A stretch of 64,000 nucleotides of DNA from Acanthopleura granulata (lineage: Eukaryota > Mollusca > Polyplacophora > Chitonida > Chitonidae), in NCBI GenBank assembly GCA_016165875.1, contig JABBOT010000012.1:8525534-8589533 (forward strand). The letters are read 5' to 3'. The notes under the pieces were generated by a model. That model saw only the letters and a list, made by a program, of their open reading frames with translations. It made no database searches and was not told where the DNA came from. The translations under genes were made by a program, and so were the position numbers. Shown piece by piece: positions 47,480-59,800 of the stretch (the first letter of the stretch is position 1; each line of letters starts with the position of its first letter).

Positions 47480-49020
47480 TAAGGGATGTCCCAGCTATTA
47501 CGAGTATGTACTCGTTGTCATTCAATCGGAAATCATGGAAAAAATGCAATCCGTCGTCATGAATGTACATTTAGCAAATACGTCAGATTGCTGTGGGTTG
47601 GAATTAAGAACAAGCTTACATAAATGTTAACAAACTGCATGGAGATGACGTGAACGCGGTTCAGTCACAGTTTTACTTTGACTTTCTTTAATTTTAGTCC
47701 ACCTAATTACACCTAACATGGATTTGTTCCTTGGCCACAGTTGCACGGTACGCCGAAAGGATGTGTTTGAAGAATACGATGATCTACAAACATATGTCTT
47801 GACCAGCGTGCTCGAAAGAAGCCAAAAGGCCAAGTGGAGCATGCATTGTACCCACAACATCTCAGGATGAGATTTGGCTTTAAGGTTATTTCTTAAAAAC
47901 CATGTTGATCAATCACTGCCCAACCCACATACCGCCATTCTTCTCAAAGAAAAATCCTGTGGCCTTTCATCTTTAAAGATCAGGCCTTGCCTTAGCCCTT
48001 TCGTCAGTCACTGATACAAGTTCCGGTAAGACGACGCGTAACCGATTGTCTGTGTATAGACTGAAAATACCGTATTATGCATGTAAGCAACTGAAAGTTT
48101 GCCATTCAATTCAGAATTAGGCGTCTGGGTTTGTATCTTTGTTTAGTCTACTTTGGGGTAAGAAAAATGTAAAATCCATTAAAACGATCTCTTTTATGAT
48201 CTATAAATATGACCAAAACAAATAACAAAGCTTATCAAATTTTACTTAAGCTGTACAAATTTGCCTTGTCATCGGGATCGACAAAATGGATGTGGGTTTA
48301 ATTATTAAAACGAAGGAGCCATGTAACTGCCATACGATGATTGAAACATGGCCTGACAGCACACGGGCTGTGCAATCCACTCAGCAGGAGTGAGTATTGT
48401 CCATACGTTAAATGCATGGCCATGGCAGAATTTGAGATTTTATTTTTTACTCTCACCGTTTATGACACGCCCTAAAAGGTTATTGAAATTAATTGAAAAT
48501 AATCAATTTATATTTATTTGATTCATGTTTTGCGCCGTACTCAAGAATATTTCATATATACGACGGTGGCCAGCATTATGGTGGGAAAAAATCAGGCAGA
48601 GCGTGGGGAAAACCCACGACCACACTCAGGTTGCTGGCAAGCTTTCCCACGTCCGGCCGGAGAGGAAGGCAGCATCAGCCACACTTAACCTCATAACGAC
48701 CGCATTTGTGAGAGGCTCCTGTGCCATATCACTGCGCCAGCGCGCAAACAACATGGACCAAGGAGGTCGAAGCATTTTATATCATTTCCCACTAAACATT
48801 TCAAACTCCATTATCAAGATTATGTCTCGCTATACATAATAGTCTTTATGCTATGTAGAAAGGCTAAATCTTAATTCGAAAATATCGTGGGCCTTAAGGT
48901 ATAGTGATGCCTTCTATGATGTCTGGGCTAAAAAATGAAAGAAAGATGAGATGTTTGGTGTGATTCCACCATTTCATTTGTGGAATCAATGAAGAGCTTC
49001 TCCAAAGACCTCTGCTGTCA
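47480..49020 (+). repeat. Segmental duplication block Z2
   Basis: Collinear with Z1, interrupted by a SINE at 48,508-48,765. After the SINE, homology resumes ('aatgaaagaaagatgagat', 'ttccaccatttc') with Z1 22,215-22,300. An R3 copy follows, then X4. Confidence 0.78.
48508..48765 (-). mobile_element. SINE family 1, near full length, in Z2 only
   Basis: The most complete copy. On the minus strand, the tRNA-like head (A-box region TTGGTCCATGTTG--TGCGC) is at 48,765-48,735, a diverged B-box region is at about 48,700-48,680, the body carries 'cgtgggaaagcttgccagca', 'accataatgctggccaccgt' and 'tgaaatattcttgagtacgg', and the 3' tail is (AAAT)n at the left. Z1 lacks it. Confidence 0.92.
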
Positions 49021-49079
49021 AACTGAACTACAGAGCTTTCGAACCTGGTAAATACGAACAAGTAAATAATGACCGAGCT

Positions 49080-49345
49080 TATTACACGAAACGCATTTGG
49101 AAACTGATTTTATTCACCCGCCTGGAACATTCATTGCGTGTTTTCATCATCATTGAAAACTGTTCACTGTTTCTCTTTACATGAACCATTCCTAACTTTT
49201 ATATTTTGTATATTTTCTTTGTTTTTTGGTGGCTTTTGTTACCTGTCGTTTTTAGAAACTGGTCTTGCGATTATTGCCTCGGAACCCCAACTTTGGTTGA
49301 CGGCTGGTATACGAATGTCAGTTTCGACGCCTAGGTTAACATAAC
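49080..49345 (-). repeat. Dispersed repeat R3 (copy 3)
   Basis: Nearly collinear with 30,020-30,270 and, inverted, with 55,880-56,095. It lies between Z2 and X4 and is missing at the equivalent point between Z1 and X2, so it is a later insertion. The 60-70-codon frames on both strands are not shared by the other copies. Confidence 0.82.
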
Positions 49346-49917
49346 ATGATGAGGTGCCCTTCTTATCAGCACATCTTACCCCAAAGCAGGAGCATTCCAG
49401 AAACCTTTTAGTAACTTTTGACCTATTTGCATATAACATCTTGGGTGGCATTAAGGAGATGATAGTTGTCAGTTATTGCTTATGAGTTGCTAACATTGCA
49501 AATACTGCTTATGAATTGCTTACATTGCACACATCGCTTATGGACTACGACATCTTGGCTGGATAATAGTCTTAGAATAGAGACTGAAATAGTAACACCT
49601 AATAAACCCAAATGATGTTATCACAAGCAATCTGTTTTACACTTATTTACATTTGAATCGATTGGTAAGTAAACTGGATAACGCGTTGCTCGGATGGGCA
49701 GAAACTACCTGTAGTGATCGGTAATTTACTTTCGACAGAAGAAAACCTTAAAACTTACGATGCCATCTTAAAGCAATCTGCTTTACTCTGGGTCTTTTAG
49801 ATTGAAAGCAAACCAATAGCCTCGCCATGTATAACTGAATTAGCATTATATTTACTGTAATTTGTGAGCAGAATCAAACTTTGGTACTTGAGTGATAGAG
49901 CTATACAGCAAGTGACC

Positions 49918-49990
49918 TAATGAACGAATGAATGATTATGGCCTGATGCCACTTCAGGACTACAATGTAGCAATATCGTTGCGATCCTGT
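49918..49990 (-). mobile_element. LINE-tail fragment inside block X4
   Basis: 'gaacgaatgaatgattatgg', 'cctgatgccacttcagga' and 'agcaatatcgttgcgatcc'. Same relative position as the tail in X1, X2 (about 22,596-22,655) and X3 (about 36,738-36,790). Confidence 0.7.
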
Positions 49991-51149
49991 GAAAATACAG
50001 ATAAACAACAGCCTAAGAACAAATTGGTTACACTGCACGATCACCTTAGACACTTCTGGGAACCAGATCGCGTAAATTGCTTGCATCCAGAGACAGAGAA
50101 TCCCCTGGCGTTATGATGGCCTTCTTCTGACCTTGGCTTACAATTTCCTTTCAAATGAACCCCAAATATAGAATAATGTTATTACGGTAACTTATTATTA
50201 TACATACTGAATGTTCTGCGAAAACATGCGGGGTAAACAAACAGTTATCGTTTTAGTCAAGATAAAGCTTCTTGTTTAAATCTTACTGTTTGCACATGAA
50301 GTTGAAGATCCCCAGAGTATATATGATCAACAGCCGATCAATGGCTTCCGACATTGAGAAAAGGCTGAAAGTTTCTCAAATAATGCATGTACATTTAGGT
50401 GTGCCCATGACCGAGTTATTTTCCACAACATTTATCTGCAGGGTTTTATATCGTTGACACCTTGTACTGAGTTTAGTTCGCTCAAATCCGTGTTCATCTG
50501 ATCTGTTATTAGCCCAGCTATATGAAACTTGACGTTATCAGCCATGAAATAGAACGTGGACAGGAGCAGAAACAGCTAATTACGTTTTCTTTTAATAAAA
50601 GCTTTGGAAGTATTGTTTTGATTGTCGACATAACTGTTCTTATGTCCGACCGAGCTTGATGAGCGGAAGTTTTGTGTTACAAAAACGTCAATTTTACAGG
50701 CCTACATGTATGAATCACCAGCTCATGAGTCCAGACATGTCACTTTTGAGATAACATTGTACCTGACATTCGACTCGCTATAGCTTCCAGACTGGATCGA
50801 ACAAACCAGTCGCATATGTAATCTACGTCTCCAAACCTGTCATTTGGCTGATCCTGGTTGACGTAACATTTTCATAGCTTTCCTGGTGGAGGCCCTTCGG
50901 GTCCTATGCTTACTGAGATCTGGGGCAAAGTAGATGTCTTCTGTCTGGCTAATATGAATAACTTCATTTCACTTGGTGTGAATTCCGCCCGCACTTTGAC
51001 ACTGTTATCCTCAGTAATATCCATACAGGTCTGATAGGGCCTGCTTTTTACCACAGACCACCCTCGACATATTAGAATTAGTTTGGCCGCATACATTCAT
51101 TTAATGGTCACTTAAAGCTCTACTTCACAGATTTTCATTTTTATGATAG

Positions 51150-51310
51150 TGGGCAATTTAGTGGCCGGAGAAGACAGGAGAACCAGCAACCTTCACCGCA
51201 CGTATCTGAAACATCAAGGCTTGTAGCCTTAGACATAGAAGCGAGAGCCGGATTCGAACACGTGACTCCGTTACCCAGGTTGTGGCAGTTGGGGCGATAC
51301 AAGTGATTAG
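51150..51310 (-). mobile_element. SINE family 2 in X4
   Basis: On the minus strand, a strong B-box-like motif GTTCGAATCCGGC is followed by 'ggttgctggttctcctgtct' and 'ctccggcc', features of a second tRNA-derived SINE type. The same insertion occurs inverted in X5 (63,025-63,175) and, degraded, in X3. It therefore predates those duplications. Confidence 0.6.
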
Positions 51311-51381
51311 GGTTTTAACATTCGAAGCCACTGTTTTAATTTGAGCGTGATACATAAAACACTTCAGTACTTGTACTTCTT

Positions 51382-51597
51382 CATTGCTGTAGTGGCATTA
51401 AGTCATAATCATTTATTCATTGGTAAAGTGGCACTAAGTCATAATAACTCAGACATTGCTGCAGCGGCGTTAATTCATAATCATTCATGCATTGCTGTAG
51501 TGGTGTTAATTCATAATCACCCATTGATTGCTGTAGTGGTGCGAAATCATAATCATTCATACATGGTAACTGCCGCTAAGCCATAATCATTTATACA
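51382..51597 (+). repeat. Minisatellite, exactly 36-base period, six units, LINE-tail derived
   Basis: Unit starts fall at 51,382, 51,418, 51,454, 51,490, 51,526 and 51,562 with no indels. Each unit contains a version of GGCGTTAATTCATAATCATT, which is the sense-strand LINE tail, joined to CATTGCTGTAGT. Because 36 is a multiple of three, a frame stays open and would give a 12-residue repeat (such as IAVVALSHNHLF). I read this as a by-product of the period, not a gene. Confidence 0.9.
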
Positions 51598-51599
51598 TT

Positions 51600-54500
51600 T
51601 CTGTAATACTCCTGTATTAGAAATAACATGGCAATGACATCGTCTTGCTATAAACAGATGCTACAAGAACTCTGCATATGACATCGAATTCGAACGAAAA
51701 AAGTCAACCAAAGTAAGTATAAACCAGAATAGCATATACGCTAAAACTAGGCCAGCCACGACATGCGGTGTGGTTGTTAGAAAATGTTCAGAGGAAAACT
51801 CCCACCACATCTCAATTTACCGAAGTCATGGCCACAAAGTTAAAAATATAAAATATAAAATGTTTTAAGGATTCTAAATCCGTTCTCAAGCAAAATTCCT
51901 CTTTTCCCTTGAGTCACACAAAATATTGAACGAAAACAGTCATGAATATACATAAGCTGAAAGTTAAAAGATTGAAGATTTCAAAAATACTTTCCACATA
52001 TATATGACCTTCGTATTAATGAAAATAATTGGAAAAAATTTAAAACATGGCTTTTCAGAGAGAAACTTTTCAAGAGCCATTTTTTTGGCCAAGTTTTTAA
52101 CATAATAGCTTTATTGTGTATTTTTCTATGCAAGCTAAGAAAACGGTCCTTATTAATTATCTTAGACTGTTCTGAGTTATCATTTCAAGTTAGAACTTCC
52201 AAAAATTTTACAAGTTTTGCAGACTTTGATTTTCGCTTACGAACGTCATTAAGATTGGGAAATACATGAGAAAATGAGCAAAACAAGCGAGTAATAAAGG
52301 TCTCAAAAACAGAAAGGTAGAACATGATCAAAATGTCTTGAGGAGCATCATGTTTGACAAAAAAATTCGTCGATAAATCGTTTGCAAATTTACAATCAAG
52401 AATCGTTCCGACTCCAATTCAAAGTGAACATATCTACCGTAATGCGCCATGAGAGCGAAAACTGGTGTTTTGTCATGACAGTTCTGAGCAAAAATCTCCT
52501 GGAATAGGTGATTAAAGCTGTTGTTTATTAGTAATATGTTTATAAGGCCTGCAGGATTTATATAGATTTAGGGCACAACCAGTGGTGCACAGTTTATAAA
52601 ATTTTACCAGGAAAAAATACACATTTGCCAAATGCATGTCTATTCAGTGATTCAATCTCTCTAATCATGTGGAACTAAAAAAAGAAAACAAAAGCCTCGG
52701 CTCGCATCAAACAATATTCTTTTTTGTCACATTACACTTTTTATTTGGTTTTCGTCTTAAAGTGAGAATAAAGATAAGAAAATGGAGAAAGAAAATGTGA
52801 AACACAAACTCATGGCCAAATTTCACCGAGGGGATTTATTGCCCTTAAAGTAAAGGACAGCTCATGACTGAGGTACTGTTCACTAAACAGCTTATACAAT
52901 TCTCTCTTGAGTGTAAAAAGCTGCTTGAAATTGTATGAATCCGTCGCGAAATTATCTTCATATGAAGTGTGGAGCATTGTGCTGGAGATCTGAAGGAGCC
53001 CATGAAGTTAGGCCTATGAGAGATTGACCAATCAGAGAGCTAGGAGATGTCTCAGGTGAAAAGAGTTTTCCGCATTTGGAACAATTATGTCAGAACCCAC
53101 ATAGAATAGCTGCGTTTCATGCTAACCGACGGAGCACGGTCAAATGTCAGTGGTAGCTGTTATAGAAAATACTTCACTGAAATGAATATAACATTGTGTA
53201 ACCTTTTTGGTCAACTTCACTTTAAACATGCGCTGTCTTTCACCCAATTACAATTTGATAAACTGACATTGTTTTTGACTCTGTGGTGACCCTTTAAATA
53301 GGACAACAGTGAGGTTGTTTTCTTACCAGACGATTCTGTCTTAATGCTGAAAGAAAAATAATTTCAACAAGTAAATAACCAAAGAAATTATTACATTTGC
53401 AAGGAATTAACAAGGTAAGTGTGTTTGCACAGACTTCGACTGTAAATCAGTTACTCTGTAGTATGTTCTTTTTATACAAAATCGAGAAAGCGTGGCAATC
53501 AGTGTTATTTTCACTTCAGATCTAATATTTTTATTCCCCAGGAACATGTAAAAATGGCATATGGGTGTTTGGCAGTGTTTCTATGTAGTCTTCAGTTGCA
53601 GGGCTATTTCCGGTCTCTCATTCAGTTTTTTGCTTTTTGTGCAACAGGCTGTCGATTTGTCGATCTCTGTATGGAAATGTTGTGACTGTAGCTGGTCTGT
53701 GGCAAGCACTGTTCAGCTCGTGGACTTAGTGGTATGAAAGCCATGTTGTGAGTGTAGGCACCGCTACACACTTGCTTAATGGTGACCCTGGATAACTACT
53801 CTTGGTGTTAGCCTCGCCTTGTCACTTTAATTGTGTTGTGTGTCCCAAGGGAGCTCATAAAGCCGTAAAATATCCTCCTTTGTCTTTTTTGCTTCTCTCA
53901 TATTTAACTTGCCGAATGCGCCCTAATCCTAGAAAGCCTTAGGTTTCAGGCTTCACTCCAGTGGCACACACATGTACGTGTTCAGACAGAAGCAAAAGTG
54001 GTCAATGATTTTCCCTGTAAACGATTGCAAACATTTGTGCAGGAGTTCAGAATGTTGATGTGTGAAGGTTTTTATGTCTACGTCCGTGACTCTGCTTAAA
54101 TGACGGGCTGCCATCGGAATATCCCGCCTAGAAAGGCATCTGAAACACAAATACAGCTCGCTAACTCGTTTGTACGAAGCTGTGACTACCGAATTCCGTT
54201 TGATTACTCTTGTAATATCGTAAAGTAAACCAAGTATGGACTACGTTGAAACTTTGGTGCTTATGTGCGGTGCAATTGCAAAGGTGGATATTTCTAGTTC
54301 TTAATTTACTGTGGAACTCTTTCGGCTCAAAGTAATTCGGATCATAGCTCGGTAGCTCGCCTGTATGGTATGTATGAAGTTGTGATCATTACGTTGGAAT
54401 TCTGTTCGATGACCACGACTTGAGGAAAGTCACATGTATTCTAGACATACCCCCGGTACTGAGAATCTTCCATGCACAAGTATAGCAGAATTGCCAGTAT

Positions 54501-55790
54501 ATGGGAATTGTTTATCTCGGATTAGTCTGTAATATAACAAGGAGCCTTTGGTAAATTCGGGTCAAACTTGTGTAGTCGTTGTTTATTCCTGGCTTTGATA
54601 TGGCAATTTACGAGGAACCAATGCAGACCTCCTGTAATACTTCACGATTAATCGTTAAACCAGCTTGGATAAGAGTTGACCTTGCGCGCGAAAAGATCTA
54701 ACATTGCAGCATTTTATTTGCTTTATTCCAACCGGTGTGCTAAAAATCTTACCAACCTTACGGTGTTTATTTTAGCAGGAAAATGACTATAAATTTGATT
54801 TCTATCATATTTGAGTGCACTCGTTCCTCCAGTGTACACGTCAAGATGTAGTTTTAAAATTTTGACATCTCTCTTTTATATTTTAGCCATACAAGATAAT
54901 ATTTCAGTAAACAGGCGTCTGTTGCAATCGACTGTGTTGCAGGTAGCAATGGCGGTTAACGAATTGTTCCTTTCTTTTGGTCTTTTGGGGTTTAAATGAT
55001 TAAATGTCTATACATACAACGCAGGAAAATTGAAGTCAGTCATTCGGTGACAAAAGCAAAGTGGTGTCTCCAAATGGCGTGACGTCTTAATCTGTGGCCA
55101 CATTAGGCAACCCATTATCGGTTTACTTTAGGCCTGTAATTACAACAATGGCAATTCTCCAAGATTGATCAGCGTCATAGAATCATCTGTTATAGCGCTT
55201 TTGATGCTAGACAATGCAAAACTAACAACATTCTGAAAGAACCAACTCCTAAAAGCAAAACATCATATATCAAGCCACCCTATATATGAATAATTAGATA
55301 CGGTCTGCACCGTTAGCCTTAAATGGCGATTATAAAAAGCAATGACGTACTATATTGCCAACGTGACAAACTAACTACCTGAGAATAAACCCTTGACTTG
55401 TTAAAAAGATCTCTATGACCTCTTAGGTAACCCTAAAACATGTTGAAAAACGCCACAACTCCAACCCCTCACAAAAAAGTCGTCCATCTTCATTTCTGCG
55501 ACTTTGTTCACTGCAACTACATGACCTTATGCGAACGTTTGATACACAAATGTGAAAATAAATAAATAAATGAATTATAAAGTTGAATCAATCGACTATT
55601 AAACACCGAGACAAGACACTCTCCCACAAAAACAACAAACAGTGTCAGACGACATGGTTAATTGATGCAGGGTTGCCAAAGTCACGTTTATGAGGTGCAC
55701 TGGTAAATCTTTACGCATTCGAACAATGGAATGTCACTAAAACAGACAAATTTACACCATTAAAAGGGCGACTGACAATTTGTATGCTAG
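51600..55790 (+). repeat. Segmental duplication block Y3
   Basis: Collinear with Y1 and Y2, strongest from 53,480 to 55,250 ('cacacacatgtacgtgttca', 'gcaaacatttgtgcaggagt', 'tacaacaatggcaatt'). About 1.18 kb at 51,991-53,165 interrupts the homology. The 55.6-kb end matches 20,845-20,960 ('gacactctc-cacaa'). Confidence 0.88.
51991..53165. mobile_element. Insertion of unknown type in Y3
   Basis: Homology to Y2 stops after 'caaaaatactt' (51,980-51,990) and resumes at 'atagaaaatactt' (53,161-53,173). Both flanks carry AAAATACTT, which could be an 8-9-base target duplication. I see no terminal inverted repeats, tRNA boxes or domain. It could be a decayed hAT-type non-autonomous element, or sequence lost from both Y1 and Y2. 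Confidence 0.45.
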
Positions 55791-55879
55791 TCTTAACTTT
55801 ATTACTTACTTTAACAGCAATGAGAAAGAACAGTCAGCAACGGAGAGAAATACCTTGATTCAGGTAGGGGCGATCGAAT

Positions 55880-56200
55880 CTAGGTTTCGAAACCGAGATT
55901 CGTATACCAGCCTTCAGTCAAAATTAGTGTTCCGGGTCAAAATGGCAAGACCAGTTTCCAAAGACGACAAATAACACGAACCTCTAAGAACAAAGAAAAT
56001 ATATAAATATAAACTTAGGACGGATTTATGCAAAGAGAAGCAGTCAACAATTTTCAATGATGACGAAAAGATGTTATGAATGTTCTAGGCGGATGTTAAG
56101 ATCAGTATCAAAATCGTGTACCATTTCATTATATAAGGTGTCGATAATCAACTACGTATCTCAGCTGCGCTTTGATTGCAACTGCTCATATATCCAACGC
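55880..56200 (+). repeat. Dispersed repeat R3 (copy 4)
   Basis: Reverse complement of 49,090-49,345 and 30,020-30,270 over its left part; the right part continues the match to 1,380-1,545. It extends R3 to at least 320 bases. Short frames here are not shared. Confidence 0.8.
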
Positions 56201-56694
56201 GGCGATCACACACCACAAGATGAACTTACGCCCCTGGTTAAACGGAGTTAGACAAAGCCCAAAGCAGAGTCCACCGCAGCAACAAAGGCATGTGATTTGA
56301 AAATGGTGGCTAGCGAAGTTCGGATGCTCTCCGAGTGGGTGCTTCGGTAACATTTGTGTTAAAAATTATTTTACGATCACGGGACACCCATTTTGTGCAG
56401 ATTTTGACACTTTGAGCTCAACACAGGCGACAGGACCGAGTTTCAGGTTTGTAAATGTAACTATTCTGAGTGGTGAATGTGGAAGCTAAGCTGGGATCAT
56501 GGTCCACCCCTCTTAAACATAAATGTTTCCCTACCTTACCTTTCATATTAGACAAACCTCCTCTGAGGAGCCGCAATTTAGCCGCCTTCATTTTGACTTG
56601 CATACAGAGAATGGTGAGAAATATTAACAGGGCCCTGGTTTATAGCGTCAGTCGTTGAAATCGGTAAAATAAAGTAAAACAGCATGAAGCGCTT

Positions 56695-56790
56695 CATCAT
56701 ACGTGGACCCCGAGCACTGCCCAGTTGCCCGTTTTCCTCCCAAGCATAATTTTTTTCGAAGTCGTATATGTGAAGTAAATATATATATGA
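56695..56790 (+). mobile_element. SINE family 1 fragment at the W' edge
   Basis: Sense order 'cgtggaccccgagcactgcc', 'cgttttcctccca', 'gcataat', 'gtcgtatatgtgaagtaaat' fits the SINE 3' half. No SINE is seen at the matching edge of W. Confidence 0.6.
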
Positions 56791-56849
56791 GCAAAGCACT
56801 TCGTCATAGAATATGGTTGGTACAGCATTCAAAAAATGTACTGATAAAA

Positions 56850-59800
56850 AATACATGACATTCTTGCGATAGACACCAGCCATAATGTAGCCGGCATGTG
56901 TGACTCAGCCAATTCTGATTACATCAGTGGGTGATAAGAGTTTAATGTAAATACAATTTGACAGATACATGCAATAACTTTTACTTGAACACTTGTCTGA
57001 CAATACCACCCACAAAGTTTAAGTTGCTTACGAAACCGGAAAGACTGTTGAGTGTAAGATCTAGGTTCCAGGCGGATGATTTGGTTGCCATTTTGTTCTT
57101 GACAAATTATTCATACATATCACAAATCATCGTCGGCTGGTAACTTTGAAACAGTCGTCTCAGCAGACAAAGTATAAGATATTTATGGGAAGTGACATTG
57201 TATGCAAGGTTCCATGCAGGTGTGGCGGCTATATCTACTCGAAATGGAGAATATAAACTGTGGTAACCAGAACGATTCCGTCTGAGAGTGTCAGTGTATG
57301 ATAGCTTGAATTAGTGCAGAAGGTGTATGCGTGGGATCAGCTCACTTTGGAAAGCTTCCTGCCTGGCTCAGGAAAGATTTGGAACAGATTTAAACACATA
57401 TATCCTTATTTCAGCTTAATATTTCTGGCTTATGATTCGTCTTACAACCATGCGACGATATCTGAAAAAAGTTGTATAAGAATCATTTCTTGGTGTCGAA
57501 AACTATTTAATGAAGTTAACATTATGAATTATTAGTTAATTGGTATTTTAACAGCATTTACCCTGGAATAATACATACGTCCATTATATCATTGTGTAAA
57601 GCCCGAGCTGTCACGTACCGTGACCTGTTGGTGCCTTTACTCAAGATTATTTCACTTATACGACGGCGGCCAGCATTATGGTGGGAGAGCCCGAAGGAAA
57701 TTCACGACCATCCGCAGATCGCTGGCTGACCATCCCACGCACGTGTTTATATGCATGCAGATATACCGCCGGTTCAGAATGAAGCTCCTTGCTACTCGAT
57801 GTTTTACAGGCCAAATACATAATACTCTATTCAATGTATCACAAATTTTGTAGCGTGAGCAAAATTACCATTTTCACGCACAAACAGTCTGTGATCTGCC
57901 TTCATTGTGAAGCATCAAATCATAATGGATCTGACGAGTGCAAGGTTATATGGATGATAAATGGTTGATAATTAATTTTAAAAATGTGTAAAGAGAGATG
58001 AGAGTGAAATCGGCACATCTCCCACAAAGCTTTCCAGCTTTTATTTTCATTCTCTTTACAGTGGCGCTCGCCGTGACAACTGTCCCCTGTTTGACAGCTA
58101 TTCCTAGTTGCAAGTAACATGCTACGCCAACTGATGCAAATTAAAACGCATCGTCCACGGCGGTTTTACGACCTCTAATAGGCGGCCTAGGCTATTTGTC
58201 ACTGCCAATCACTATAGAGGAGATCAGTTACCTTTTGAGTTCACAATACATTTTGTCATGTCCGCTAATCTGAGGACACAATAAAGGAAAAATCAAATGA
58301 AGGATTTAATATATGTTTTATGAAAAAGAAATTTTCGTTTGTTGATTGTCGAAAATGGGGTCCTTATGTAACTACTATTAAAACCAATACCAGCTGTGTG
58401 TAGACCGCCATGATGTATTATTTTTGATTAATCTGTTGCCTCGATTTTCATACTTTCAGACGATATCTTCAGTTGGCGGAAAAAAAGGCTGAATATAACA
58501 TCTTAGTCAAAAGGCTGATTAGAGCCTCCAGGCATCGGGTATGATTAGAAGCTTAAGACGTATAGGCCAAATTCCAAACGTTAAATTTGACTCCTGCGTC
58601 ATCGTCATCATACATGAATGAGATTCGACCGCCGATGGTTTTGTGCGACTAGTACACACGAACGGTGATAATATCACCACATCATCGATTGGGAAGATAA
58701 AATACTGTTTGCTCAATCACAGGCTTAAGGGAGTGCATTCAGTCTTCAGATAAGATCAACAAGAAAAGACACGCCGACGTTATGGAAGCAAAAAGCACCG
58801 GGAAAAAGTCGCGCAAAAGAAGAAACCTTCAGGAGACATATTAACAATTTACGACGCGAATTCTCTGAAGGGCAGTTTCTTGTAAGGCGGCATTGTCTAT
58901 GGGGACATCACACAAAAACGAACATAGGTTAAAGAATTTAATGGTATAGCTGGATTTTTTTGTATTCTAGACTTGTGCCGAGGAAGGGCCTATGGTTCAA
59001 ACCAGTCATCTTGACATCTCACAAGAGGATTGCAAGTTTGCCAATGGTTTTCAAATCTTCCGGCGACTCTTCCGGGCTTCATAACAAGTCCAAATCTCGG
59101 TTAATAATTACCCTTTATTGCTGTGATGCTGCAATACTTGCCTTCCACATAAGTGCATTGTTTGGGGCGATATACACCGAAGGAGCATTACGAGTATGAC
59201 AGTTTCCATTGACCTTCCAATTCTCTATAAAAGAATTAATCTGACATGCAAAATCCGACAAGAAAGTAGACGTTTGTAAACGCAGTCAGGGTACACGTCT
59301 GACTATATATAATAACTGATCAGTTAAACATTCAATGGTTCAATCTGACTGTGCGTAACAACCCCTAACATGACGTTACTAGGGCTCCTGTGAAGAGTTT
59401 AACAATAAACAATATAACGTGTTAGAAATATTTCCCCCAAAGCCTTTATGCGTGAGCATTACACAGAGGAATACAGAAGGGACATGACTCCCAAACGGAC
59501 TGATTCGGTTTCCTTTCGTCTCCATAACTACATTCATTTCTCCTTCATCTGAAGTCAGACGGTTAAGTGGATTATTATTTTACGTTACCACTAACGTTTC
59601 CAAATGAGTCTGTGTAAAATCAAGTTTGTGGCAAGTGGTTATTTCGCACGTAAGCCACCAGAGAGGGTAGGTACTCTTTGGTTATTACATTTGAAACGTT
59701 TGCAATCTACCTTTCACATCGAGCGCGTTTTTATCTCGGCTTATGTAACCAATCACAGGCATAGGTTGTTGACACTCTGCGGGCTTGTAGTAGATGGACA

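Larger units (their letters stand above)
49690..51330 (+). repeat. Segmental duplication block X4
   Basis: Matches X2/X3 through 'gggcagaaactacc', 'gacacttctgggaaccagat', 'tgatggccttcttctgacct' and 'tggttgacgtaacattttca'. It contains a LINE-tail copy (49,918-49,990) and a SINE family 2 copy (51,150-51,310). Confidence 0.87.

Noticed and set aside
51341..51586. Frame encoding a 12-residue repeat
   Set aside because: Explained by the 36-base period of a minisatellite derived from a LINE tail; composition is odd and there is no sign of a gene around it.
56958..57143. Frame conserved between W' and W (33,759 downwards)
   Set aside because: About 50 codons stay open in both, but most differences change the amino acid, the downstream parts diverge, and no domain is visible.
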